Below are positions 50,336 to 58,954 of a stretch of 64,000 nt of DNA, one piece after another. A model generated the notes under the pieces. That model ran no database searches, was not told the DNA's origin, and saw only the letters and a program-made list of their open reading frames with translations. The DNA comes from Oleomonas cavernae. Its GTDB lineage: Bacteria; Pseudomonadota; Alphaproteobacteria; Zavarziniales; Zavarziniaceae. The translations under genes were made by a program, and so were the position numbers. Every line of letters starts with the position of its first letter. Positions within the stretch are counted from its first letter, which is position 1. Where the stretch lies: assembly GCF_003590945.1 (NCBI RefSeq), contig NZ_QYUK01000008.1:372001-436000 (forward strand), read 5' to 3'.

Positions 50336-51412
50336 ATGGCCCTTCCGATCCGCACCACTCTTGCAGATGTTGATGCCTTGTGCGGATACCTGATCACCAA
50401 GCCGACCGGCGCCAACACTGCAGAAGCAAAGGCTGTCCTGGACGAAAAAATCCTGGATGGTCGCAAGCTTTCAGCTTTAAAGGTGTGGGGCCTGATAGAA
50501 GAAACAAGTGCTGGGAAGATGAGACTCACGGAGCGAGGTCGCCTTGTATCAAAAGACAAAGGCGCTAGACGATCCAGCGCCCTAAAGGAGGTAGTGTCTT
50601 CTATCAGTCCATATGTCGCAATCATTGAGAGAGCAATTCATAGAGGGGAAACGGCTCTCACTGCAACCGAAGTTGCCACACACTGGCATCAACACTTTAA
50701 ATCAGACGCCTCAGATAGCGACAAGATACTAAATGATCAAGCAGTATGCTTTTTTCAGCTTGCGGAGGGAGCGGATTTAGGAAAACTTGTTGTTGGAAGA
50801 AAAGGGCAGTCAACTAGGTTTGTTTTTGATGAATTAAATACCCGAGCCTTCATCGAAAATATCGATCCTAAAAATGATGTCGATGAAGAAATTACAGATG
50901 AGCATACAAATTCAGAGGAGTTGTCACGGAAAAATCCCATTCCTGGTACGACCAATCCAGATATTTCTATGCCGGAAAAGGCCGCACAGCATGGAAATAG
51001 GGTTTTTATTACTCATGGGAAGAACAAAAAAATCCTTGAGCAGGTTAAGGAATTAGTTGCATTCGGGAAATTCGAACCAATCGTTGCTCAAGAGCGAGAA
51101 ACCGCTGCAAAGCCCGTCCCCGACAAGGTTATGGACGAGATGCGTTCATGCCATGCGGCTGTTATACATGTCGGCCTAGAGGGCATGATTAAAGATCAAG
51201 ACGGGAATGAACATCCACAAATAAATGGTAATGTTCTGATTGAGATAGGCGCCGCAATGGCCCTTTACGGAAGGAATTTCATTTTATTAGTCGAAGAAGG
51301 AGCAAAGCTACCTTCAAATTTACAAGGTCTATATGAATGCAGATATTCTGGAGACGAATTAAATATGCCAGCAACCATGAAACTTCTTAAAGCATTCAAT
51401 GAATTTCACTGA
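50336..51412 (+). CDS. Winged-helix/TIR-like (PF10137-type) protein, probable defence effector
   Basis: 358 residues. The N-terminal ~165 residues look like paired winged helices (LDEKILDGRKLSALKVWGLI, then KMRLTERGRLVS). An acidic linker (170-215) follows. The C-terminal TIR-like domain (222-358) has NRVFITHGKNKKILEQVKEL, HAAVIHVG, GNVLIEIGAAMALYGRNFIL (with E303) and LPSNLQGLYECRY. These match the 'predicted nucleotide-binding TIR-like' family found in CBASS/Pycsar-type effectors, several of which deplete NAD+. No nucleotide cyclase is adjacent. GAGGAG precedes ATG 50336. DNA-sensing by the N-terminal part is a guess. Confidence 0.82.
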   Translation: MALPIRTTLADVDALCGYLITKPTGANTAEAKAVLDEKILDGRKLSALKVWGLIEETSAGKMRLTERGRLVSKDKGARRSSALKEVVSSISPYVAIIERAIHRGETALTATEVATHWHQHFKSDASDSDKILNDQAVCFFQLAEGADLGKLVVGRKGQSTRFVFDELNTRAFIENIDPKNDVDEEITDEHTNSEELSRKNPIPGTTNPDISMPEKAAQHGNRVFITHGKNKKILEQVKELVAFGKFEPIVAQERETAAKPVPDKVMDEMRSCHAAVIHVGLEGMIKDQDGNEHPQINGNVLIEIGAAMALYGRNFILLVEEGAKLPSNLQGLYECRYSGDELNMPATMKLLKAFNEFH

Positions 51413-51509
51413 GAATAGATTCATTCCACCAATAGTTTATGGAATTCAATTCCGATTCATAACTATGCTATAAGTTTTTATTATTTGCAGTATTTCTAAT
51501 ATTCACAGA

Positions 51510-52403
51510 CTAAAGACTATCAATTTTTCTCGCCTTTCTCCGGTAAGCGGATCTCATGGCTTCAGAAGCTTCCTCTTTTGTTGTGCCGAATGTATCAGGA
51601 AGCCGTACAGCGCGAGAGCCCTCCGTTTTGCCACGCGCATAGCAGAGCCATTGAGTTGGATTTCCCATCTCCATAGTAAAAAGCAACTCATAGTCGTCGA
51701 ACATTGGAAAGTCGGGATCTGACGGGCAAAGTTGCCGCTTCTCTCCCCCAAAGTCGCTAAAGCCGCACTCGAATTCTCTCACTGTATCCCAATGTTTCCC
51801 TTGGTCGTCGATTGGCGCCTGAATACTACTTACCAAATAGGAGCCGCAATAAGGACACTGGAACTCTGAAATATCCCTTCGTAGCCTAGCCAATTCATCC
51901 TGCATTTCCGCAATGGCTTGACCGTTTGCCAAATTAACGAGTTGGCTCCTCGGATGTGCGGCATAGAGATCTGGCCGAATAACTTTTAGGATTTTAAGTG
52001 CAATATCAACCGCCTCCGCATCGGATGTTCGCACCGCGAAACTATCTGCGAGAGGCGGACTAAATTGTTCCACCTCCAGGTATTCCACCTCATGCCAAAC
52101 AGGCAAAATTCGGCCTCTGCCGCTAATTTCTAAAGCAACTAATCCTTTCAATTCCCGTTTTGGCCAAGATTTATTCATAAAATTCCTACTAAGAATGACT
52201 ATACCATATCTAGATTTTTTAAGCCCCTGATCTATTGATTCTGAAATTGAGTCGCCGATATTGAGCGTGAATTCATCATACCAAACACTAACACCCAAGC
52301 TGACTAGCGCGTTAGCTAATGGCCGCACGAAAGTTTCCTTGTCTTCCGACGCGTGCGATATGAATGCATCCCACCCTGCATGGATAGTATCGTCGTTAGC
52401 CAT
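51510..52403 (-). CDS. TIR-domain protein with a zinc-ribbon-like C-terminal domain
   Basis: 297 residues. The TIR domain (about 10-130) includes WDAFISHASEDKETFVRPLA, VSVWYDEFTLNIGDSISESI, IVILSRNFMNKSWPKRELKG (E84 is the likely NADase glutamate) and ILPVWHEV. A short coiled-coil-like helix (AIAEMQDELARLRRDISEF) leads to a C-terminal part with CPYCG (C183, C186), EC213GF and LC226P, a possible zinc ribbon, and a basic end. TIR proteins of this form act in Thoeris-like and other anti-phage systems or as toxins. AGGA lies upstream of ATG 52403. It is convergent to the TIR-like gene. Confidence 0.85.
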   Translation of the reverse strand: MANDDTIHAGWDAFISHASEDKETFVRPLANALVSLGVSVWYDEFTLNIGDSISESIDQGLKKSRYGIVILSRNFMNKSWPKRELKGLVALEISGRGRILPVWHEVEYLEVEQFSPPLADSFAVRTSDAEAVDIALKILKVIRPDLYAAHPRSQLVNLANGQAIAEMQDELARLRRDISEFQCPYCGSYLVSSIQAPIDDQGKHWDTVREFECGFSDFGGEKRQLCPSDPDFPMFDDYELLFTMEMGNPTQWLCYARGKTEGSRAVRLPDTFGTTKEEASEAMRSAYRRKARKIDSL

Positions 52404-52612
52404 GGAGTTTTCCTGAGGCTGCGTAGATCACCTCCGAAAATTGTATCTGAAGTAAAGGCGTTCCGACTATCGACTCACTTCGAATCGGCCACCGCAATAT
52501 TCCCACTCCCCCGCATTCCCCGAAAAGTCCCTCGTCCCACACCACAGTTGTCATGCCGCATCGCGATATGCTGCACTGGCGGGATACCGGGGTATAGGGG
52601 ACCGCGACCCGC

Positions 52613-54181
52613 ATGGAGCCTGTTGACGACGCCGTCAGATCTGAGCCGCGCCTGGAGCTGCGCGGGATCACCAAGGCGTTTCCCGGCGTCATCGCCAATG
52701 CGGATGTCTCGTTTTGTGTCGGCGCGGGCGAGATTCACGCGCTGCTGGGCGAGAACGGGGCGGGCAAGAGCACGCTGGTCAAGCAGATCTATGGCATCCT
52801 GAAGCCCGATCGCGGCGAGATCCTGTGGGATGGCCGCGAGGTGAGCGTGCCCAGCCCCCATGCCGCCCGCACACTCGGCATCGGCATGGTGTTCCAGCAT
52901 TTCTCGCTGTTCGAGGCGATGACCGTGCTGGAAAACGTGGCGCTGGGCATGGACGACCCGGGGCGCGACCGGGCGGGCCTGGCCGCGCGCATCAAACAGG
53001 TGTCCGAGAGCTACGGCCTGCCGCTGGACCCGGCGCGCGAGGTTCACACCCTGTCGGTGGGCGAGCGCCAGCGTATCGAGATCGTGCGCTGCCTGCTGCA
53101 GTCCCCGCGCCTGCTGGTGATGGACGAGCCGACCTCGGTGCTCACGCCGCAGGAGGTGGGGCGGCTGTTCGAGACCCTGCGCAAGTTGAAGGCCGAGGGC
53201 TGCTCGATCCTCTACATTTCCCACAAGCTGGGCGAGATCAAGGAGCTGTGCGACCGCGCCACCATCCTGCGCGGCGGCAAGGTGGTCGCCGCCTGCGACC
53301 CGGGACAAGAGACCGCGCGCAGCATGGCGCAGTTGATGATCGGGGCGGAATTCCGCAGCGTCGCCAGGCGTGAGGCCGGCGGCAGCGATGGCCGCGCGCG
53401 CCTGGTGGTGAAGGGGTTGAGCATGGCGCCGGAGATGGCGCATGGCGTGCCCTTGAAGAATATTCACCTGTCCCTGCGGGCGGGCGAGATTCTGGGCGTG
53501 GCCGGGGTGGCCGGCAACGGCCAGGGCGATCTGCTGGCCGCCATCGCGGGCGAGCGGCGGGCGGCATCGGCTGAGATGGTCGCGATCGACGGTAAGCCGG
53601 TGGGCCGCCTGGGCCCGGCAGCGCGGCGCCGGCTGGGCCTGTGTACGGTGCCGGAGGAGCGCAACGGCCACGGTGCCGTACCGGACATGTCGCTGACCGA
53701 CAATGCCCTGCTCTCGGGTTTCAAGCGCATGGGCTTCATCCGGGGCGGCTTCCTCGACCGGCCCAAGGCGCGGCGCTTTGCGGCCGAGGTCATCGCCCGC
53801 TTCGACGTGCGCACGCCGGGCACCGAGACGGCGGCGGGCAGCCTGTCGGGCGGCAATTTGCAGAAATTCATCGTCGGGCGCGAGATCATGCAAAAGCCCG
53901 AGGTGCTGGTGGTGGCACAGCCCACCTGGGGCGTCGACGCCGCCGCCGCCGCCACGATCCAGCAGGCACTGGTCGATCTTGCCGCGACCGGCAGTGCGAT
54001 CCTGGTGATCTCGCAGGATCTGGACGAATTGCTCACCTTGACCGACCGGATCTGCGTGATCAATGCCGGGCAATTGTCCGATGCCCTGCCCACCGCCACC
54101 GTCTCGGTCGAGGAGATCGGCTTGCTGATGGGCGGCATCCACGGCGTGCCTGAAGCCGTTCCTGATCGGGGGGCCGCGTGA
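52613..54181 (+). CDS. ABC transporter ATP-binding protein (BMP-linked nucleoside/purine type)
   Basis: 522 residues, two fused ATPase domains as in sugar/nucleoside importers. Domain 1 has Walker A LLGENGAGKSTLVKQIYG (near residue 43) and LSVGERQRIEIVR (near 145). Domain 2 has a degenerate Walker A (VAGNGQGDLL near 300) and a normal LSGGNLQKFIVGREI (near 420). This asymmetry is typical of NupA/YufO-type proteins working with BMP binding proteins. It leads a four-gene operon for uptake of purines or nucleosides. Confidence 0.9.
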   Translation: MEPVDDAVRSEPRLELRGITKAFPGVIANADVSFCVGAGEIHALLGENGAGKSTLVKQIYGILKPDRGEILWDGREVSVPSPHAARTLGIGMVFQHFSLFEAMTVLENVALGMDDPGRDRAGLAARIKQVSESYGLPLDPAREVHTLSVGERQRIEIVRCLLQSPRLLVMDEPTSVLTPQEVGRLFETLRKLKAEGCSILYISHKLGEIKELCDRATILRGGKVVAACDPGQETARSMAQLMIGAEFRSVARREAGGSDGRARLVVKGLSMAPEMAHGVPLKNIHLSLRAGEILGVAGVAGNGQGDLLAAIAGERRAASAEMVAIDGKPVGRLGPAARRRLGLCTVPEERNGHGAVPDMSLTDNALLSGFKRMGFIRGGFLDRPKARRFAAEVIARFDVRTPGTETAAGSLSGGNLQKFIVGREIMQKPEVLVVAQPTWGVDAAAAATIQQALVDLAATGSAILVISQDLDELLTLTDRICVINAGQLSDALPTATVSVEEIGLLMGGIHGVPEAVPDRGAA

Positions 54182-55257
54182 TGGCCTACAAGATCGAGGC
54201 GCGGCGCCAGATCTCCACCCGCATGCTGTACCTCACCCCGTTCATCGCGGTGGCGGCGACGGTGGCGGCGGGGTTCTTCCTGTTTGTGGCCCTGGGCGTC
54301 GATCCGGTGGAGACGCTGTATTACTTCTTCATCTCGCCCCTGGAGACCAAGAACGGCCTGGCCGAGCTGGGCGTGAAGGCGGCGCCGCTGATCATGATCG
54401 CGGTCGGCCTGGCGCTGGGCTACCGGGCCAATATCTGGAACATCGGGGCGGAGGGGCAGCTCACCATGGGCGCCCTGTGCGGCGGGGCGGTGGCGCTGGC
54501 CTTCTGGGAACAGGGCGGGTTCTACATCCTGCCCCTGATGGCGCTGGCGGGGATGGCCGGCGGGGCGGCCTGGGCGGCGATCCCCGCCTTTCTCAAGACC
54601 CGCTTCAACGTGAACGAAATCCTCACCAGCCTGATGCTGACCTACGTCGCCACGCTGTTCCTGGCGGTGATGGTGTTCGGGCCGCTGAAAGATCCACAGG
54701 GTTACAATTTCCCGCAGTCGCGCCTGTTCTCGGACTCGGCCCTGCTGCCGATCATCTGGGAGGAGACGCGGCTGCATCTGGGCTTCGTGGTGGCGCTGGC
54801 GGTTGCCGTGGCGGGTTGGGTGCTGTTGTCCCGCAGCATCATCGGCTTCCAGATCCGCACGCTGGGCTCCGCCCCCGCCGCCGCGCGCTATGCCGGCTTC
54901 GACCGCACGCGGCTCACCTGGTTCTGCCTGTTGCTGACTGGTGCCCTGGCGGGGCTGGCCGGCACCTTCGAGGTGGCGGGGCCGGTCGGGCAGTTGGTGC
55001 CCAATGTCTCGCCCGGCTATGGCTTCACCGCCATCATCGTCGCCTTCCTCGGCCGCCTGCATCCGCTGGGCATCATCGCTTCGGGCTTCCTGATGGCGCT
55101 GTCCTATCTGGGGGGCGAGAATGCGCAGATCACGGTGGGCCTGCCGCAGGCGGTGACCGGCGTGTTCCAGGGCCTGCTGCTGTTCTTCCTGCTCGCCTCC
55201 GATTTCCTGGTGCGCTACCGGGTGCGGCGGGTGAAGCTGCTGTTGGAGGGGGTGTGA
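54181..55257 (+). CDS. ABC transporter permease, BMP-linked (first)
   Basis: 358 residues with about ten membrane helices. The inner stretch YRANIWNIGAEGQLTMGALC (near 82), NVNEILTSLMLTYVA (near 143) and TLGSAPAAARYAGFD (near 225) match the branched/nucleoside permease family. Its ATG overlaps the ATPase stop (TGATG); a GTG three bases earlier is possible. Confidence 0.9.
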   Translation: MAYKIEARRQISTRMLYLTPFIAVAATVAAGFFLFVALGVDPVETLYYFFISPLETKNGLAELGVKAAPLIMIAVGLALGYRANIWNIGAEGQLTMGALCGGAVALAFWEQGGFYILPLMALAGMAGGAAWAAIPAFLKTRFNVNEILTSLMLTYVATLFLAVMVFGPLKDPQGYNFPQSRLFSDSALLPIIWEETRLHLGFVVALAVAVAGWVLLSRSIIGFQIRTLGSAPAAARYAGFDRTRLTWFCLLLTGALAGLAGTFEVAGPVGQLVPNVSPGYGFTAIIVAFLGRLHPLGIIASGFLMALSYLGGENAQITVGLPQAVTGVFQGLLLFFLLASDFLVRYRVRRVKLLLEGV

Positions 55258-56186
55258 TGAATATCGATACCATCCTGCCCATGCTGCTCACCGTGATTGC
55301 CGCGGCCACCCCCCTGCTGCTCGCCTCGATCGGGGAGCTGGTGACCGAGAAGGCCGGGGTGCTGAACCTCGGCGTCGAGGGCATGATGCTGGCCGGCGCC
55401 GTGATCGCCTTCGCCACCACCGTGGGCACGGGCAGCGCCGCCCTGGGCATTGTCGCCGCCATGCTGGCCGGCATGGCCACGGCCCTGGTGTTCGGGGTCC
55501 TGACCCTCACCTTGATGGCTAACCAGGTGGCGACCGGCCTGGCGCTGACCATATTCGGCATCGGCCTGTCGTCCCTGATCGGCAGCGGCTATATCGGCGT
55601 GCCGGTGGAGAAACTCGCCCACCTCGACATTGCCGGCCTGTCCGATCTGCCGGTCATCGGCCCGCTGCTGTTCGGGCACGACGTGCTGGTCTACGCCGCC
55701 GTCGCGATCACCTTCGCGGTTGCCTGGTTCCTGAAGCACACGCGGGCCGGCCTGATCCTGCGGGCGGTGGGGGAATCCGATCTCTCGGCCCATTCGATCG
55801 GCTATGACGTGATCAAGGTGCGCTACATGGCCGTGCTGTTCGGGGGCCTGTGCAGCGGCCTGGCCGGGGCCTATCTCTCGCTGTCCTACACGCCCATGTG
55901 GGTGGAGGGGATGACGGCCGGGCGCGGCTGGATCGCACTGGCGCTGGTCGCCTTTGCCTCGTGGCGGCCGTGGCGGGTGCTGGGCGGGGCCTATATCTTC
56001 GGCGGCGTGACCATCCTGCAGCTTTACCTGCAGGGCTCGGGCGGCATCGGCGTGCCCGCGCAGGTGATGAACATGCTGCCCTATCTTGCTACCATCATCG
56101 TCCTCACCGTGATTTCGGCCGGCCCCTGGCGGGGACGGCTGGACGCGCCGGCCTGTCTGGGCAAACCTTTCCGGCCTGCAAGCTGA
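55257..56186 (+). CDS. ABC transporter permease, BMP-linked (second)
   Basis: 309 residues with about eight membrane helices. The start [20 protein letters not shown] and [19 protein letters not shown] (near 35), [18 protein letters not shown] (near 82) and [15 protein letters not shown] (near 170) fit the second subunit of nucleoside importers. Its ATG overlaps the previous stop (TGATG). The final residues (LGKPFRPAS) look unstructured. Confidence 0.9.
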   Translation: MNIDTILPMLLTVIAAATPLLLASIGELVTEKAGVLNLGVEGMMLAGAVIAFATTVGTGSAALGIVAAMLAGMATALVFGVLTLTLMANQVATGLALTIFGIGLSSLIGSGYIGVPVEKLAHLDIAGLSDLPVIGPLLFGHDVLVYAAVAITFAVAWFLKHTRAGLILRAVGESDLSAHSIGYDVIKVRYMAVLFGGLCSGLAGAYLSLSYTPMWVEGMTAGRGWIALALVAFASWRPWRVLGGAYIFGGVTILQLYLQGSGGIGVPAQVMNMLPYLATIIVLTVISAGPWRGRLDAPACLGKPFRPAS

Positions 56187-56222
56187 CCCTTTCGCCTTCA
56201 ACGCCGCTGGAGTGTCACCACC

Positions 56223-57305
56223 ATGATCCGACCCATCAACCGCCGCACCTTCCTCGGCACGGCCGCCGCCGGCCTGACCCTGGCCGCCAGCCCGTTGCGC
56301 GGGGCCAGCGCCGCCGACCCCTTGAAGATCGGTTTCGTCTATGTCGGCCCCGTGGGCGATTTCGGCTGGACCCATGGCCACGATATCGGCCGCAAGGCGA
56401 TCGAGGCCAAGTTCGGCGACAAGGTGAAGACCACCTTCGTCGAGAGCGTCGCCGAGGGCCCGGATGCCGAGCGGGTGATCCGGCAACTGGCGTCGAGCGG
56501 CAACAAGCTGATCTTCACCACCTCGTTCGGCTATATGGAGCCGACCTTGAAGGTGGCCAAGAGCTTCCCCAAGGTGATGTTCGAACACGCCACGGGCTTC
56601 AAGACCGCGCCCAATGTCAGCGTCTACAACTCGCGCTTCTATGAAGGCCGCGCCATCGTCGGCCATATCGCGGGCAGCCTGACCAAGACCGGCAAGATCG
56701 GCTACATCGCCTCCGTGCCCATCCCGGAAGTGGTGATGGGCATCAATGCGACCGCGATCGCCGCGCGCAAGGTGCGCCCCGATGCGGAAGTGAAGGTGGT
56801 GTGGGTGAACTCCTGGTACGACCCGGGCAAGGAAGGCGACGCCGCCAAGGCCCTGATCGACCAGGGCGTCGACATCATGACCCAGCACACCGACAGCCCG
56901 GCGCCGCTGCAGATCGCCGAACAGCGCGGTATCCTCGGCGTCGGCCAGGCCTCGGACATGAAGAACTTCGCGCCCAAGGCCCAGCTCACCGCCATCGTCG
57001 ACGAATGGGGCCCCTATTACGTCGAACGCACCCAGGCGATGCTCGACGGCACCTGGAAGACCAGCGACACCTGGCACGGCCTGAAGGAAGGCTTTCTCTC
57101 GATGGCGCCCTATGGTGACGCGGTGCCCGAGGCGCTGCGCAAGGAAGCCGACGACATCAAGGCCGGCATCATCGCCGGCACCTACCTGCCCTTCGCCGGC
57201 CCGATCAAGGACCAGAAGGGCGAGGTCAAGATCCCCGAGGGCAAGTCGATCCCCGACGGCGACCTGCTGGGCATGAACTGGTACGTCGAGGGTGTGCAGG
57301 CCTGA
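56223..57305 (+). CDS. BMP-family periplasmic substrate-binding protein
   Basis: 360 residues. A twin-arginine leader (NRRTFLGTAAAGLTLAASPL) precedes DPLKIGFVYVGPVGDFGWTH, the BMP-family start. Further family blocks are NKLIFTTSFGYMEPTLKVA and VDIMTQHTDSPAPLQIAEQR. These lipoprotein-like or soluble proteins bind nucleosides or purines; the adjacent deaminases support a purine ligand. It lies 36 bp after the second permease. Confidence 0.9.
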   Translation: MIRPINRRTFLGTAAAGLTLAASPLRGASAADPLKIGFVYVGPVGDFGWTHGHDIGRKAIEAKFGDKVKTTFVESVAEGPDAERVIRQLASSGNKLIFTTSFGYMEPTLKVAKSFPKVMFEHATGFKTAPNVSVYNSRFYEGRAIVGHIAGSLTKTGKIGYIASVPIPEVVMGINATAIAARKVRPDAEVKVVWVNSWYDPGKEGDAAKALIDQGVDIMTQHTDSPAPLQIAEQRGILGVGQASDMKNFAPKAQLTAIVDEWGPYYVERTQAMLDGTWKTSDTWHGLKEGFLSMAPYGDAVPEALRKEADDIKAGIIAGTYLPFAGPIKDQKGEVKIPEGKSIPDGDLLGMNWYVEGVQA

Positions 57306-57313
57306 TCGTCGTT

Positions 57314-57392
57314 CGTCATCCCGGCGAAGGCCGGGATCCATTCCGGGCAGCACGCGACGTCTCAATGTATTCCGGCCTTCGCCGGAATGACG
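57314..57392. repeat. Dispersed palindromic repeat, family B (short copy)
   Basis: CGTCATCCCGGCGAAGGCCG and TTCCGGCCTTCGCCGGAATG arms as in the copies at 21794 and 45308, with a shorter centre. It follows the BMP gene and may end the transporter transcript. Confidence 0.8.
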
Positions 57393-57414
57393 AGCATGGG
57401 ATCGGCATGGTTGC

Positions 57415-57491
57415 GTGGTTCGACAGGCTCACCATGAGGAAAATCTTCATGCCAAAAAGACTTTCCTCATCCTGAGCCTGTCGAAGGACGC
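57415..57491. repeat. Dispersed palindromic repeat, family C (diverged copy)
   Basis: TTCGACAGGCTCA...ATGAGGA and TCCTCATCCTGAGCCTGTCG...AGGACGCA arms resemble the copies at 25100 and 58822, with GACAGGCT in place of GAGACGGC. It stands directly after a family B copy, so two repeat families are stacked in this gap. Confidence 0.7.
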
Positions 57492-57507
57492 AGAATAGTT
57501 GGGCCGC

Positions 57508-58815
57508 ATGACCACCTCCTCCCCCCGCCGCGCCCTGCGCGGGCGCCTGCTTGATTTTGTTGCCGACCCCGCCGTGGCGGGCGCGGATGCCCTGCGTTAC
57601 GTGCGCGACGGCATCCTGGTGGTCGAGGATGGCCGCATCACCGCCCGGGGCGAGGCCGCTGCCCTGCTCCCGGGCCTCGCCTGCCCGATCGACGACCACA
57701 CCGGCAAGCTGATCCTGCCCGGCCTGATCGACCTGCACATCCATTACCCGCAAAGCCGGGTCATCGCCGCCTTCGGCACCCAGCTCATGGACTGGCTGGA
57801 ACGCTATACATTCCCCGAGGAAAGCCGGCTGGCCGACCCCGATCACGCCAAGTGGCAGGCCGATTTCTTCCTCGACGAACTGCTCGCCAACGGCACCACC
57901 ACGGCGATGGTCTACAGCACCGTGCATACCGGCGCGGCCGAGGCATTCTTCGAGGCCTCGGCCGCGCGCAATACCCGCATGATCGCCGGCAAGTCGATGA
58001 TGGACCGCAATGCGCCGCCCTGGCTGATGGATACGGCGCAGGGCTCCTACGATGCGGCGAAATACCTGATCCAGCGATGGCATGGCAGCGGGCGCCAGCT
58101 CTATGCGGTGACCCCGCGCTTTGCCCTGACCTCGAGCGACGCGCAGCTCGAGTTGGCGGCGGCGCTGATGCAGGAATTCCCCGGCGTCTACCTGCAAACC
58201 CATCTGTCGGAGAACGACAAGGAAATCGAACTGGTGCGCCAGACCTACCCCTGGGCGCGCCACTACACCCACGTCTACGAGCGTTTCGGCATCACCGGCC
58301 CGCGCTCCCTGTTCGGCCATTCGATCCACCTCGACGATGACGAGGTGCGGATCCTGGCCGAGACCGGCTCGATTGCCGTGTTCTGCCCGACCTCGAACAC
58401 CTTCTTAGGCTCCGGCCTGTTCGACCGCGACCGTTTGGCCGCAGGCGGTGTGCGCTTGGGGCTCGCCACCGATGTCGGCGGCGGCACCAGCTATTCCATG
58501 CTGGCGACCGCCGGCGAGGCCTACAAGGTGCTGCAACTGCGCCGCCAGACGCTGCGTCCGCTCGACGCCTTCCACATGATGACCAGGGGCAATGCCGCCG
58601 CCCTGAGCCTGACCGACAAGATCGGCACGCTGGACGTGGGCTCGGAAGCGGATGTGGTGGTGCTCGATGCCCGCGCCACCCCGGCCATGGCCCACCGCAT
58701 GACCGCGGTGGAGGACGACCTGGAACAGGAGCTGTTCGTCCTGATGATCATGGGCGACGACCGCAATGTCGCCGCGACTTATGTCGCCGGGCACCAGCGC
58801 AAAAGGCCCGGCTGA
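57508..58815 (+). CDS. guaD: Guanine deaminase
   Basis: 435 residues, amidohydrolase superfamily. Zinc ligands lie in PGLIDLHIHYPQSRV (near residue 78), the Glu/His in THLSENDKEIELV (near 235), GHSIHLDDDE (near 275) and the Asp in GLATDVGGGTSYSML (near 322). It converts guanine to xanthine and ammonia. PLDAFHMMTRGNAAALSL and length match GuaD. It lies between the purine-type importer and adenine deaminase. ATG 57508 was chosen over an in-frame TTG nine bases upstream. Confidence 0.93.
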   Translation: MTTSSPRRALRGRLLDFVADPAVAGADALRYVRDGILVVEDGRITARGEAAALLPGLACPIDDHTGKLILPGLIDLHIHYPQSRVIAAFGTQLMDWLERYTFPEESRLADPDHAKWQADFFLDELLANGTTTAMVYSTVHTGAAEAFFEASAARNTRMIAGKSMMDRNAPPWLMDTAQGSYDAAKYLIQRWHGSGRQLYAVTPRFALTSSDAQLELAAALMQEFPGVYLQTHLSENDKEIELVRQTYPWARHYTHVYERFGITGPRSLFGHSIHLDDDEVRILAETGSIAVFCPTSNTFLGSGLFDRDRLAAGGVRLGLATDVGGGTSYSMLATAGEAYKVLQLRRQTLRPLDAFHMMTRGNAAALSLTDKIGTLDVGSEADVVVLDARATPAMAHRMTAVEDDLEQELFVLMIMGDDRNVAATYVAGHQRKRPG

Positions 58816-58821
58816 GACGTT

Positions 58822-58935
58822 GTGCGTCCTTCGAGACGGCCCTTCGGCCTCCTCAGGATGAGGAGATTTGTTTTGGCACAAAGATTCTCCTCATCCTGAG
58901 GAGCCATGCGAAGCGTGGCGTCTCGAAGGACGCAC
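58822..58935. repeat. Dispersed palindromic repeat, family C
   Basis: GTGCGTCCTTCGAGACGGCC...CTCAGGATGAGGA and TCCTCATCCTGAGGAGCC...GGCGTCTCGAAGGACGCAC arms, nearly the same as 25100-25212. It separates the convergent guaD and ade genes and could be a two-way terminator. Confidence 0.82.
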
Positions 58936-58954
58936 GCTGCCGCCCCAGCGCTCC

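Larger units (their letters stand above)
50265..52445. other. A+T-rich inserted segment with two TIR-type genes
   Basis: The base composition drops sharply from G+C-rich at about 50264 and recovers near 52445-52480. Codon use in both genes is A/T-ending, unlike all neighbours. The left edge interrupts parE. I see no integrase, transposase, tRNA target or clear flanking direct repeat, so the insertion route is unknown. The 97-bp gap 51413-51509 between the gene ends is A+T-rich and empty. Confidence 0.75.

Noticed and set aside
50265-52445. Prophage remnant or integrative element
   Set aside because: No integrase, phage structural gene, tRNA target or flanking repeat could be seen; only the base composition is foreign.
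52446-52612. Purine riboswitch before the BMP operon
   Set aside because: I could not find the conserved three-way-junction core; the segment looks like an ordinary leader.
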